From Gnetum montanum (Eukaryota > Streptophyta > Gnetopsida > Gnetales > Gnetaceae): a stretch of DNA of 64,000 nt. Position 1 is the first letter of the stretch. Each line of letters begins with the position of its first letter. A program made the translations under genes and the position numbers. Under the pieces are notes generated by a model, which did no database searches, was not told the DNA's origin, and saw only the letters and a program-made list of their open reading frames with translations. This document shows, piece after piece, positions 47,711 through 59,700 of the stretch. The stretch is taken from NCBI GenBank assembly GCA_015680685.1, contig MNCI01035121.1:216167-280166 (forward strand), written 5' to 3'.

Positions 47711-49140
47711 GTTTTTGATGTCTAACATGTTTCTCAGAGCAAAAATTCCATTGTCGACACATGCAATGTTAGCCCTTAGCATAGTGCCTAACATGTTCAA
47801 TGCGTTACCCATCTTGATGATGGTCTACACTGCACTTATCATACAAACCATTAAAGATGCATCCACAGCCACAGTTAGCACCACCCACATAAAAGAGTGG
47901 AATAATGATATCAAGGCATACATTCTACAAGGTAAGCCTTTGCAACACTTAACTACTACTCAAAAGGACATAGTACACAAACATTCGTGGCAGTACATTA
48001 TCATGGGTGATAACAAACTATGTTGAAAATCCTACAATAGCATACTACTAGCCTACATAAGCAAAAATGAAGTAAAAATAATCATTGAGCAGTTGCTTCT
48101 AGAAAGTTAGCTAGGATACATAGCACTTAGGGCAATGGTAGTAAAAATCAGATAGCTAGGATACTATTTACCTTACATGGAAAGCAGTTGCTTCTAGAAA
48201 GTTAAGACATGCAACATTTGTCAGCAACATAGCAACTTAATGCTCATGCCACCAAATAAATTGCATACAATGCAAATCACATGGCCATTCCAATGCTAAG
48301 GCCTGGATGCCATTAGATCCATAATGCTAAAATCCTTTGTAGGGCATAGCTTCATAATAACCATAATGGAATATTTCACCAAGTGGGTCAAAGCTATTTT
48401 CCTTAGGAAGATTACATTGTAGCAGGTTTACAAGTTCATGTTGGATGACATAGTGACCTATTTTGGCTTGCCCATAACCATAGTGATGGATAATAGACTA
48501 TAGTTTAGCAGCATCAAAACCAAATCCTTTGGTGAGCACTTCGACATTAAGCACTTCTTTTCATCACCATACTACCCTCTAGAAAATGGCTAAGTGGAGG
48601 CCACCAATAAGGTTATCATCAACCTCCTCAAGAAGATGCTAAGTAATAGAAAACAATGATGGCATGAGCAACTAGTCTACGCACTTTGCGCCTATAGCAT
48701 GATGCATCGAATAACAATAGGTATGATGCCTTATAGCCTCATCTATGTATTTGAAGTAGTTTTGCTACTTGAATTGTAGGTTCCATTACTCTAGTTAATC
48801 CTCTCAAACTTCATTGATGAAGGTCAAAGCAATGAGTTGGAAACCATAGACCTTGACTTAATAGAGGAGGAGCACATGCATAGGATTGATTGCATTAAAT
48901 AGTATCAAGAAAGTTAATATCAAAAGCATCGTCACAACCAGCATCAACGCTCAATCAGGAAAGGGGACCTAGTCCTCAAGGTCATTTGTAAACTTGCAAA
49001 TAAATTCTCAACCAACTAGGAAGGGCCTTTCCTAGTTAGTAAGGCCTACAATAATTGAGCATTCAAGCTTGCTAATCAAGATGGAAAAAAGTTTGCCAAT
49101 CCAATTAAACATTCACACTTGAACTTGTACTATATCTAGC
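47711..49140 (+). pseudogene. Integrase of Tat element, decayed
   Basis: The zinc-finger end KTCNICQQH lies near 48205. It is followed by GLDAIRSIMLKSF (first Asp), IITIMEYFTKWVKAI, IVMDNRL (second Asp), FFSSPYYPLENG, one stop and VEATNKVIINLLKKML (catalytic Glu), then LCAYSMMHRITIGMMPYSLI and a C-terminal segment (RKGDLVLKVI, EGPFLVSKAY) ending near HLNLYYI. Between the second RNase H and the zinc finger the frame is badly broken. The element is inactive. Confidence 0.8.
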
Positions 49141-49194
49141 ATGTAGCACCACACATCAATGAAGCAAGGTAAGCATTTGTCCACTATGACATTA

Positions 49195-49500
49195 AACTGG
49201 CCTAGAGGTTTGCTATGATCATAAACTAGCACAACTCATGCTTGGGTCATAACATTAAACTAGCACAATGCATTTGCTAAGACTATAAACTGGTAGTCCA
49301 TCATGACTTTAAACTAGTAGTTTGCCATGACTCTAAAGTGTCACAACACATCCACTAAGACATTAAACTAGCATAGAGTAGCTTGCTAGGATTGTAAACT
49401 AGCACAACATGGTTTGCTAGGACCTTAAACTAGGCCCACTAGTCTACTAGGATCCTAAACTAGTAAAGCCATGGTCTACCAAAAGCTTAAATTGGGTTCA
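49195..49500 (+). repeat. Minisatellite with TTAAACTAGCA core, about 9 units
   Basis: Units of about 33 bp follow TTGCTAGGACYTTAAACTAGCACAACA, just after integrase. The core is the same as in the arrays on both sides of the antisense gene. Confidence 0.75.
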
Positions 49501-50614
49501 TGGTCAATCGTTAATAACTTTTTCCATCCTTCTGCAAGCAAGCATATTACAACTCTCCTTCTACATCAAGTAAGTGAGCACAGTACAATTCTGGAATAAA
49601 GAACTTACAATCTACGCAACTTGTGTCACTAATGTGGCCTTTTGAATTTTTTCATCTATAGTCTATTTGCATCTATGTATTGCATGGTTTTCTTGTCTTC
49701 TTAGAGTTGTGCTTGAAGGACAAAGCCCTAGTCGGTTGTGCAAAGGTGCATCTCATTGTAGTAGCAAGTTGCCTCATCGTTCCAATGGGCATGATTGGAC
49801 TAGTAAACCTTTCAAGAGTGCATATGCCTACTAGCCCATTATATCCTACTCCCATATCTTGATACCCTTTGATTCCCTCCATAGCACGTAAAGATTGCAA
49901 GCCTTTTCAACATTCATGTGTTGTGACCACATGGCACACTCTTCAAATCAAGCTTCAAAGCCCAAGGTGGATGTAACATGAGTAATCCCATGGAAAGCCT
50001 CTATTGGCTGATCAAAGCCTAGATAGATGTAACATAAGTCATCTTGGAGAGGAAACACTTGTCATATAGATGCAATGTAGTTTCACGAACAACAAAGCGA
50101 AGCCCATCTAGTAACACACAACTCACTTGATGGAAAGAACTTCATAGCAAACATTTAGTAATGTGCAAAGCCCAAAGAAGGTTCATCCCATCCAAAGAAA
50201 GAGCAAAGGAGAAAATCATGTCCCAAAGCAACCTAGCAGCAAATCAATTTTGCAACTGGCTCAACCTTAAATCTACACCTTGACTCTCTCACAAGCATTT
50301 CAATGAGAGATCAACATTTTGAAGGGCAAGCCACTTTGATGTCATGCTCACCATCAACCATGATGTTCTTGCATCATAACATTCTACTTTCACCTCATCT
50401 TCCCTTTTATCCCCAACACATCACCTCCACATTTTACTCCTAATTCTCACCTACTACCTAGCATACCACTATCCATAGCACTCTTGGGCATAATGCAGCG
50501 ACATTTGATTAGCTACCAAAGAGCAATGTTGGTGCCAAGTTTTCTATGGTGTTCTGTTGTTCTTTGTCAATGTCTCTTGGGCCACTCCTCCAAATGGAAA
50601 CAAAGAAAAGCTAA
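49501..50614 (+). other. 3' untranslated region of Tat element
   Basis: No coding or repeat signal that I can support in about 1.1 kb between the minisatellite and the 3' LTR. Short open frames on both strands (49673-49900) have no recognisable domain. Confidence 0.45.
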
Positions 50615-52129
50615 TGAAACACCACCAAATCTAGACTATGGATTCAAAGCTACAAATTTTGGCTAAGTGTTGAGACTACGCTCACCCCTAGTTGGGAGCG
50701 TAGTCAACCTCTCGTAGAGAGCGTAGTTAGTTAGTAGTGTTGGCACTATGCTCTCCCCTAGATGGGAGCATAATCAGCCTCTCATAGAGAGCATAGTCAA
50801 TAGGAAGGCTAGTTTTGCAAATTTTTTGTAAGTGTTGACACTTCACTCTCCCCTAGATGGGAGCATAGTCAACCTCTCATAGAGATCATAGTAAATAGGA
50901 AGCAAGTTTTGGCAAGTCCTGGGACTACAATTGACCCCAATTGAGAGCATAGTTAACCTCTCGTGGAGAGTGTAGTTAGCAGAAGGCCAATTTTCACAAA
51001 TTTTGCTAAGTGTCAAGACTATGTTCAATTCTAGTTGAAAGTGTAGTCAACCTCTTTTGGAGAATGTAGTCTAAAAAAAATCATTTTTCCTCATAGATTT
51101 CATTGGTAATGAGATCGCACTCTCCCCTAGCTAGGAGTGTAGTCACTTTCTAGAAGAGTGTAGTCAGCAAGGACTATCTCTAGTAGCTCCATAGCATAGC
51201 AACAGTGCTCAACTCAGCTCCAAAACATAGTCAACTTACCTTCAGTAAGAATAGTCAACAAAATGCTTCTTTTTTATATTCCCTTTGTCCTAAAATTGTA
51301 ACTACACTCAACCCCACATGAGAGCATGAAGAGAATAGTCCTATGGAGCATAGTCTCTAGCTTTGATTTCTAGGTATCCTGTGGTCTTCTTGGCATACAC
51401 ATGTGGTTGGTAGCATAGTCATAGTCTTATAGTCTCACAAAGTCTAGTAGAGCACAACAAAGCACAACACCACAAGCCCCATTAGTACATCACATGAATA
51501 GTAACTACGCTGAGCATAGTCCTAACTATCCCCTCTACCACATGGTAGTTATCTTGCATTTTTTGCTAATCCTAAACCTATAAATACCCATGCCCTCAAA
51601 AATTTTAGGGGTTGATAAATCTAAGGAGCACTTGGGAGAAAACCAAAGGCATAGTGACAAATCAACAAATAGGCGAAGTGATAGACCACTAGTACAACAC
51701 CGAATCTAGTGGTACTCCACTTTTTTTTTACTATTTCTGTGCATTCTCCACATTTTAATTGTATTTTTCACTATCCTACTACATAAACACACTTAAACTA
51801 CACTTAGGCAGTGGTCCTCGTGTGTCAACACTACCCACCTTGCTAAAACTCCTGACTGTGCTCGTCCCCTCGAGCACCTATGACTACGCATGACCCCATT
51901 AACACTACTGACACCATTGACATAACAAACACTACAAACACCACAAACATTGCTTGCACCTTTAGCATCATCTTACATTAGCATAGCAGCTAACCATGCT
52001 ACATCCCCATTGCATTCAATAAGTCCCTATTCAATCGACCAAACCATCCAAGGCATCCCATCTCCACCTCTAATAGGCCCTCATGTGGATTCGATGTTGG
52101 GTTGTGTGCCCATGGACCTTGGTGTTTCA
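50615..52129 (+). mobile_element. 3' LTR of Tat element
   Basis: It starts TGAAACACCACCAAATCTAG and ends GGTGTTTCA. It has the same six-unit repeat array (50652-51180), and TATA box at 51578-51586. The two LTRs differ clearly in sequence and length, so the insertion is old. Confidence 0.75.
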
Positions 52130-53034
52130 ATTGCTGATGTTTTTTATCATTACAGCCACACTAGCTTGTTAGGACTACATATCCTATATCAAGGCAATGT
52201 AGGCCCACACGACACTACTCCATCCTTCCACCATTCATTTCCTTTATCTATACTCTTCATTACCTATTATTGCACCACCCTCACCACTCCTATTACTTGC
52301 AGTCTTTGCCACCACTACACAACACCTATCATCACTCTACATGTAGATTATTAAAAAATTACAAAGAGTGATATGCCCCTACAAGAGCTTTTAGGAAGCT
52401 TTGAGGTCCTACAAAGACCTACATAGTCTTAGAAATGATTGCACTATCATACATGGGACTATGCTAGCTTGTTAGGGCCATGCAACCTCTTCCAAGGTAG
52501 TGTAGCCATGTTTGGGGCTACGCTAGTCCTTTTAAGAGCTAGACAAACTTGCTAGGGGCTACCCTAGGCTCCCTCACCTACTGTTGCACATGCATTTGCA
52601 CCTAAGTTATGCCATGCATTATCTTGTCATGTTTCATTGTCATTCTCTTCTAGCATGATGTGTTGTCCTATCTTGGTTACCATCATCTATCTCCATGCAC
52701 TATCTTGTCATGTTGCATTGTCATTATCTCCTACCATTCTACGTTGTCCTATCTTGGTTGCCATGCACCATGCATCATGTGCCACTTCCTCACCCACCTA
52801 CACATTGCTACTATAGTTCCTTGCACTCCACTACACTACCATTGTCCTTCCCACTACTTCACCATCATGTGCCCTTTACCTAATATTTCAATGCCTCTTA
52901 TGTCTCCTATCATGTTGCACAATGTGCCTTACTATACCATCACCACTACCATTGACACTACCATTGCTATCATCATTACTATTACTTCCACTTAAAAATG
53001 TACAAGGATTTTTTACCATTTGTAGTGACCACAA
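52130..53034 (+). other. GC-richer low-complexity flank
   Basis: Pyrimidine-rich, CCACTA-rich sequence. An 80-bp tandem duplication (units from 52614 and 52694, CATGCAYTATCTTGTCATGT) is present. The open frames at 51950-52354 and 52660-52995 are rich in His, Ser, Thr and Cys because of this composition and are not credible proteins. Confidence 0.5.
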
Positions 53035-53400
53035 ATACTGTTGATGTCATGATTCATCACCTCTTCTATCACCACTGGTGCTATGATTTGTTACCTCCCC
53101 TTCCATCAGTAGCACCGCCATTCATCACCTCCCTTGCTACTGCCAGTATCATGATTCATTGCCTCCATTACCACCACTAGCACCATGATTCATTACTTTT
53201 CTTACCACCATTAGCATTCTAATTTGTTGCCTTTCCTACTATCACTAGCACTACGATTTGTCATCTTTCCTACCACTACTAGCACCATGATTTGTCACCT
53301 TCCCCACCACCATTAGTATCATGATTCATCGCCTCCCCTACCACCACTGATGCCATGATTCATTGCCTCCCTTTCCATCATTAGCTCCTCAGTTTATCTT
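53035..53400 (+). repeat. Tandem repeat of about 41 bp, nine units
   Basis: Units read CACCATGATTCATCACCTCCC then CTACCACCACTAG with variation. The array lies between the Tat element and the CCR4-like pseudogene. Confidence 0.8.
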
Positions 53401-54984
53401 CTCCCCAACCTACTACCTACATCGTGATTTCTTCACTAATACGTAAACCCTATAGAGAGTTTTCTAGACCCACTTGGGTTGCATAGGCCCTACAAAGGGA
53501 TGCACAAGGTAGGCTACCTTGATAGGTTAGGCTATTTCATGATGCAACAAGTTTTCTCTACATGAATTATTGTCCATGCAGTTGCCATTATGACTAGCTA
53601 TGATGCTAACTAGCTGTGCTATAGAGAGACTAGGCGACAAGGTCTTACTATGCTATGTCATGGCTAGTGAGGCCGTGATGTTGGCCAACTATGCCACCAC
53701 ACAATAAGGTCACAAGGCCTGATCATGTAGTGTCACAGTTGGCCAAGCCATAACATTTGCCTATCACACCATTGGCCTACCAGTCAGACCATAGTATTGG
53801 CCAAAAAACTACAATGTCTTCTTGTTTTCATCACACAAGCCCACCTAGGCCTCTGCATAGGTTCGCTTGGACTATGGAGACCCTTGGAAGACTTGTGTAG
53901 GCTTTGCATGAGGGTTACCAAGGGTCATGCAAGCCCTTGTAGTAAACCACCATGGCAATGAAAGACCTCGTGATAGGCCACCAAGGCCTATTAGCCAAAA
54001 TTTCCTACGGTCATTGCCAAAATCCTCACCCACCTACCACCACTCCATGACTATCCTCACTATTGCACTATAATTACCAATGTCAATGGTTGATGGGAAA
54101 ATTTGAAAATTTCATCCATTTGGCGGAAACATTTATATGATGTCAAATCAAGGGTTAAATAGGGACACAAAAAATATTTTCAAAAAAAAAAAAAATAATT
54201 TTGGCACATTGGGAGCAACCTTAATAAGAATTTTGTAATTAAGCACACTCATTCTGTAGTAGTATTGGGATTGATGACCTCTCAAGAAGTCTCATTTTTC
54301 ATGTCCTAAGGTTTTGAACATTAGAAGCCACAACTATTGATTCTAGAAGCCTTTTTTGCTGATCAAAGAGTCATTTCCTATAGAATCTCTTGAACATAAT
54401 GGTAAATTTTAATCAGCCCCATAGAGCTCAAAAACTTAGTTCTTACTCCTTGCCCAACATAGTACCTCAAGCCCCTTGAAGACTCATTTTAGCACAACTT
54501 GGACATATGATGTCCATTTCTAACATAAGAATAGTCGTTTCTAACATTTTCAAACTTTTGAACTCAATAGTAAGGTTAGATTTATCATCTAAGTACCCAA
54601 AAATGTGATGATATCTTAAGCTGAGCCTTAAGAAGCCATAACTTAGACTAACTAATCATGCCTACCAATTTAATCATCAAGACATACAAATTTAACCTTG
54701 TAGGCCATCTCAAGCCTTAACATTAAATTCTTAACCTTTATAGATAGTTATTTTTAGCTTTCTAACCATAGTATGTCATTAGTTACATTGATAGAGTCAG
54801 TGTCTTAAGGGGGATACAAAGGTCATTAAAAGTCTAGGTAACATATGTAGGTATTAATAACCCAAAATTAGTTAATTAGTTGGTCAACCTAAATGATCAA
54901 CAAGATGTATATCAACTTTTTCTATAATTAAATCATATAACAGAATAACATGGAGAGTCATAATCTTGTTTCAACAAGGTATAT
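53401..54984 (+). other. Unassigned interior of element A
   Basis: 53440-54000 has GC-richer repeats built on CATAGGCCCT and CCACCAAGGCC, like 33600-33716. 54180-54192 is a poly-A run. 54200-54984 is ordinary A/T-rich sequence with no recognised domain. Confidence 0.4.
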
Positions 54985-55970
54985 GATACCCATAATGGTC
55001 TAAGAGAGAATCTATGAATAAGAATGAAAGTTGCAACATACAATGTACTTGCAAAATCCATAGCTAGTGAGAGATAACATTTGCTTTGTTCACCATGGGC
55101 CTTGGATTGGCATGAGCATCAATGCCCATGCATCTTGGTAGAATTACAAGATTTGGATGCTAATGTCTTGTGCCTACAAGAAGTCTTACCATGGGAGATC
55201 CTATACTAATTCTAGCTAGACTTAAGAAAGATGGGATACAGAGGTATATACAAGAAAAAAGGTTCTTGTGGAAGTTCTTTTTTAAAGCCATATAGATTAG
55301 CCTACTATAGAAATCCCAACATGGATGGTTGCATAATATTTTATAAAGAAGCCAAGTTTGAATTAGTATAAAGATTTGAATAAAATTTAGAAGATATGAA
55401 TTTTGAAATCTTAGAACTTCAAATCATGGAAAAGAAAGAATGGTTAAGGTTCCATTAAAGCCACATAGCTTTGGCAGTGATACTAAAAATCAAGTTATTA
55501 GGAAGATGTATATGTGTGAATGTGAAAGTTGAAAGTAGTATTTATCAATTCTTAAAATACTCAATTTAAATCCTTGGAAAATGAACCCAATTTGAAGAAT
55601 ATGTTCCCACGAATTTAACATGCAATTCCATTGGCCATTGCATATTCTTCTTACTTCAAATCTTTAATAGATATATTAGATCCCAGAATTCAGGAACAAA
55701 TGCTATTGATGGACAGTACTCATCAAGAACCATAGTTTGGTAATTACTTTGTCACGATTAATGAAGATGTATCAACATGATTCTTGATTTAGACCATCCA
55801 TTATATTTTTTATGATGTCAAAATATTTTAGCTTATCAACTTACTAGATCTAATTTCTAAAGAAGAAGTTGAGAAGAAGTAACATCAAGCCCTTCCATCA
55901 TGAACAAGATCATCCAATCCTATACCACGTATGGTAAAACTATAGTTACCTCTATTAATTCCTAAGGTTG
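54985..55970 (+). pseudogene. CCR4-type exonuclease (EEP family) pseudogene
   Basis: This host-type gene copy would encode an endonuclease/exonuclease/phosphatase-fold deadenylase. In order: RMKVATYNVLAKSIASER, CSPWALDWHEH, ELQDLDANVLCLQEV (Mg-binding Glu kept), RKMGYRGIYKKKG, NMDGCIIFYKEAKFELV, then SHIALAVILKIK, and after a gap PLAIAYSSYF, EPQFGNY-like, TIHYIFYDVKI (LDYIFY with Asp lost), LLDLISKEEVEKK and HQALPS with a final SSNPIP in place of SDHxP. Names and order fit plant CCR4-like proteins. It has at least seven stops and frame changes and no introns, so it may be a processed copy. It lies just before the 3' LTR of element A in the same orientation. Confidence 0.75.
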
Positions 55971-56404
55971 ATCAAGACTAGGAAGTATCTCATACTTAAT
56001 TTTATTTATAATCTTATTATTTTATTTATTATTTAATTTATATTTTAATTTGATAAGTTAAAATATCTAAGGTAATGAAAGATGAGAATAAAAAATTTGT
56101 CCTACCTTCACTTGGATAACTAGATATGAGTTGCACTTTGTGTAACCCTAGTTAGGACTAGTGATTAGTGGTTAGTAGATCTTTAATTCAAATCTTATTA
56201 TTATCTTAAAAAATGAGGTAAGTATTAAAGAAATAATATTTAATACTCACATATATTCTTCTCACTTATATTTTATTTGTTTAATAAGTAAAAGACAACT
56301 TCAAGCCCCAAGGAAAAATCAAATTATTAGAGCATAGGAACATAAAAGAAGTGTTTGAGCTAGAAAAGATAGTCAATGTGGATTCATTTGAGGATGAAGG
56401 AAAC
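55971..56404 (+). other. Tail between CCR4-like pseudogene and polypurine tract
   Basis: A/T-rich, no coding recognised. No clear poly-A tail follows the pseudogene. Confidence 0.4.
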
Positions 56405-56419
56405 CTAAGGGGGGTAGAG
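56405..56419 (+). other. Polypurine tract of element A
   Basis: CTAAGGGGGGTAGAG ends directly before the 3' LTR. It has the form usual in chromovirus-like elements. Confidence 0.7.
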
Positions 56420-56990
56420 TATAATGTTTCCATTCCCAAATGGTATTGCTACATATTGAAGATGTTGTCTCTACATAATAAGTGTTATGATTATTGTAAC
56501 AAAACCTAAAAGGAAAGTTGTAATTAATACCCAAAAGGTTGTGTTGTAATAACAAACATGACTCTTGAGGTGACCTTTAGGGATTTGATCTAAGGTATTT
56601 ATATTTAGGCATTAGAGGTCACATTAGCATGAAGTTGTGGAGTAGTTAAAGGTAAGTAACAAGTGCAAGGTGAAGTAGGACAAGAAGAGAACTGGCCATT
56701 GCTTTTGGTCAATGATAGGACTAACCATGATGGCAATGTTGGATTCCCTCTAAGGAATATATTCCAAAGAAAGAAAATCCCAATGAGCACTTAGAGCATG
56801 ATCCAAATACACTATTTTACATCAATAAAGCATTCTTTCCTCTTTCCTTCTACATTTTCCCTATTATTTTCTTTATGAATAATGTCATATGTTACATATA
56901 TTTTGTGTTTGCTATGTTATCTTATGTGCACAATGTCTAATGTAATGTATATTTGATATTTTCTATAACATCTAGGAACAGGATGTTACA
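56420..56990 (+). mobile_element. 3' LTR of element A
   Basis: It starts TATAATGTTTCCATTCCCAA (TG changed to TA) and ends GGATGTTACA. It is homologous to 31970-32513 throughout. Confidence 0.85.
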
Positions 56991-57160
56991 TTTTTATAAT
57001 TTAAACATCCATCAAACTTAGCTAACTATTTCATCCCAAAATTCACATCATAATTTATAAGTATCATTACCATCAGATCACTATAAATGTTATATCTTGA
57101 ATTACCACTCTAGTTAAGGGTAACATTTCAAAACTATGATACTAAGGGATAAATAGATTG
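56991..57160 (-). pseudogene. Continuation of minus-strand chromovirus-like element (protease region)
   Basis: The stretch aligns with 25960-26110 (for example AGTATCATTACCA, TTAAGGGTAACATTTC, ACTATGATACTA). It continues the sequence that stops at 31969, so element A split this copy. The match fades after 57160. Confidence 0.6.
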
Positions 57161-57990
57161 ATTAATATTTATTTATCTTGTCCTAGAATTACGTTAACGT
57201 TAATGTTCTATCCAAGATTGCATTGATTTATTATTTTGATGTAGGAATAACTAGTATAACTATTAGACTAAATATCCGTCTTTAGTTTGGTTGCTATCAT
57301 AGACTTCTAATCCTTCCAAGATTATCAATATTCAAATTACTAGAGGATAAACCGATATTAAAATAGTTTTGGATGATCTACTCTAGAGTCTAACCAAAAC
57401 ATTACATGCTAAACAACTAGAAAAACTTAATCATCAAAGGTTGTATAGGCATAGGTAACTCTCTAACTTAGAAAAATCTGTAACACTTAGGTTAGAACAT
57501 GCTAAAACATTGATTTAGAAATTTATCATAATATTTGACTTCTTTATATCAAAAAATTGTCTAAATAGGCTATCATCTATGTCAACATCCAAAGGATTAA
57601 TATGTTATAGAACATGGTTGTTATGCAGTGGAAAACATCGAAATGTTGGAAAAACTTCCTAAATTTTCTTAGTAAAATAAATATTATGAGAAAATATTTT
57701 ATAACATCCTAATTAGATAAATAAATACTTAAAAGATTATTAACCAACATAGCTTGTAAAAAGAGTTAACTTAACATCGTAATTCAAACATATTGCATTG
57801 ATAAATAACCAAGCTAAAACACCTCTAAGAAAATTCATGTTGTAGTGTAAAAGACCATGGCCAAAATGTTTGTAGTAATTTGGTGGAAATATAAAGGTAG
57901 ATATAATTGGCTTATTTTCCCAAAAAATCCTGCATTATGGCCTCATATTGATGGAATTTAAGCTAATTTTTAATGTAAAAATTGAATTGT
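57161..57990. other. AT-rich sequence, nothing recognised
   Basis: No coding motif, repeat or RNA gene found. It may be decayed chromovirus gag or the edge of the next element. Confidence 0.4.
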
Positions 57991-59700
57991 GTAGTCCACA
58001 CACTATAGATCTCATGCATCTCAACTTTTTGAGGCTAAAAAATGCTTCACAAGGCATAAATGCCTTGTATCCTAGCTTGGTCAAGCCAAAATATGCTCCA
58101 CAAGTTGTAAATCCATGTATTCTAGCCTATGGAGGTGAATAATGCTTCATAGGCTACAAAAGTTAATACTTTCATCTCACATGTTGAGTATTGTAAATCC
58201 ACATGCTAGGAAACATGTGAGATTTGGACTTTAATCTCACATGTTGGGCATTCTAGTTCCACATACTGTGTAGCGTGTGGAGTAGGAAATTAGCTAAAAT
58301 TTCTCACACGCTATAAAGAAGTGTTTCAAACATGGAAGAATTTGTTAGAAATTTGATAGTAATCATGGAAGAATTAACCAATAACAAATTAGGATCTCCA
58401 TAGCCTATTTAAACCAAAATTTGCTTCATTGTAAGGACTTTTGGATCATTTGTTCAGCTAAACTTGATACTTTTAGAGTAGTGTAGATATCCAAGAGTCC
58501 ATAACCATTATCACCTAGCATAGAGCATCTAGAGTAGTGAAAACCAAAGGTAATCGAAGTTCAGTAGTCAATCAAGTAGAGAAAGAGAAGTGCAGATCTA
58601 GTGGTAGAACACATCCTTCAATTTTCATCAAATTTTAGAGATATTTTTGTATTCTCAAGCTTTCATAGCTTACAATTTGTATTTTCTAAACTTTTCTTCC
58701 ACAAATCATTTAATATAAAAGTTTACAGTCTCTTATTCTTTGCCATATTATTTTGCTCCTCTTTTTTCTACGATCTTGGTACTCGAATCACCATTTCATT
58801 TACATTTTTAAAAAACTAGTAATAGAACCTTTAAGTCCTCAAGAAACTGATAAGACCATTTAAGGTGCTCATGGATCCTTTTCCAAGGCTCATGAACCTA
58901 CCAGTTAAACTATTTCATAATGAAATTTTTGGTCTTCTAGCATCAAATTTTTTAGTTGTTATAGTTTTCTAGTTCTAGAAGAAGGGGCTCTGTCTAACTT
59001 CTTCACTAAAATATATTACAAATTTTTTCCATTAGTGTTGACCTTAGCTTCTAAACCTATCTTGTTCAACAAAAATTTATGTTGGGTTTTCCCAAAATCC
59101 AATGTATGGCCTATTATCAAACTTGCTTTGTTTAATATCTAAATTTTTATTGGGTTTTCCCAAAACCTATTATGTTGCTTGTAACCTATTTTGGCTTTGT
59201 TTCAACTTTAAAATATATTTTGGATTTTTCTAAAGTCTAATGTGTAGCTTGTATTATATTAAATCATAACAATTCCACTTTAAATTTTCCAACTACAGTG
59301 TGCAACATTGTTGTCATTTCTTACAATGTACAACATAAAAAATCAAATTTTCTCTATGTAATGCACATTGCTGTTATAGTCACCTACATTGCCTTTGCAA
59401 TTGCAGTGGATACTATAATCCTTGTTTTCATCATTTGTTCATTGTAGTTTTTTTTAGCCATTTTTCCTTTAATATGCTATAAGAAACTTAAAACCAAAAT
59501 TTTGAAGAATTATTACTTTTTAGTGTTAGTGTAGTCAAGGCTACATAGTCTCACACTCTGTGTAGCTCATAGGTTGAGACTCCCACACACTAAGAAGCTC
59601 ACATGTTGAGACTCCCACATACTAGGTATTTCACATGCTAAGACTCCCACACACTGAGTAGCTAACACACTAAGATACTTGGTGAGTTATTTTCTCTAAC
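57991..59700 (+). mobile_element. Putative 5' LTR and leader of Tat copy 2
   Basis: Three repeats of about 55 bp (58030-58160; ATGCTTCACAAGGC type) and two of about 61 bp (58170-58290; ATCTCACATGTTG) precede a TATA-like TATTTAAAC at 58408. Further units of about 36 bp at 59541-59683 carry GTTGAGACTCCCACACACTA. The position before Tat gag suggests LTR and leader, but the sequence is unlike the LTR at 33717 and no second LTR is in the window. Confidence 0.35.

Larger units (their letters stand above)
33717..52129 (+). mobile_element. Tat-lineage Ty3/gypsy element with antisense gene (18.4 kb)
   Basis: LTRs of 1.7 and 1.5 kb begin TGAAACACC and end GGTGTTTCA, a perfect 9-bp inverted pair. The order inside is gag, protease, minisatellite, antisense multi-exon gene, splice acceptor, RT, RNase H, second (archaeal-type) RNase H, integrase, minisatellite. 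The second RNase H and the protease motif ILERPWLAQLQAISS place it in the Tat (Ogre-like) lineage. All coding parts carry stops. No primer site or target duplication is convincing at the borders. Confidence 0.75.
31970..56990 (+). mobile_element. Element A: 25-kb composite LTR element with nested insertions
   Basis: A pair of LTRs (31970-32513 and 56420-56990) in the same orientation, a tRNA-Met primer site at 32516 and a polypurine tract before the 3' LTR define one element. The sequence on either side (to 31969 and from 56991) is colinear with an uninterrupted copy at 25900-26100, so the LTRs mark a true insertion. The interior holds a nested Tat element, GC-richer repeats and a CCR4-like pseudogene, but no gag or pol of A itself. 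The target duplication is imperfect (CTTAT left, TTTTTAT right). Confidence 0.65.

Noticed and set aside
52660-52995. 111-residue open frame rich in His, Cys, Ser and Thr
   Set aside because: It follows from pyrimidine-rich tandem repeats in that region and has no domain; overlapping open frames in other phases look alike.
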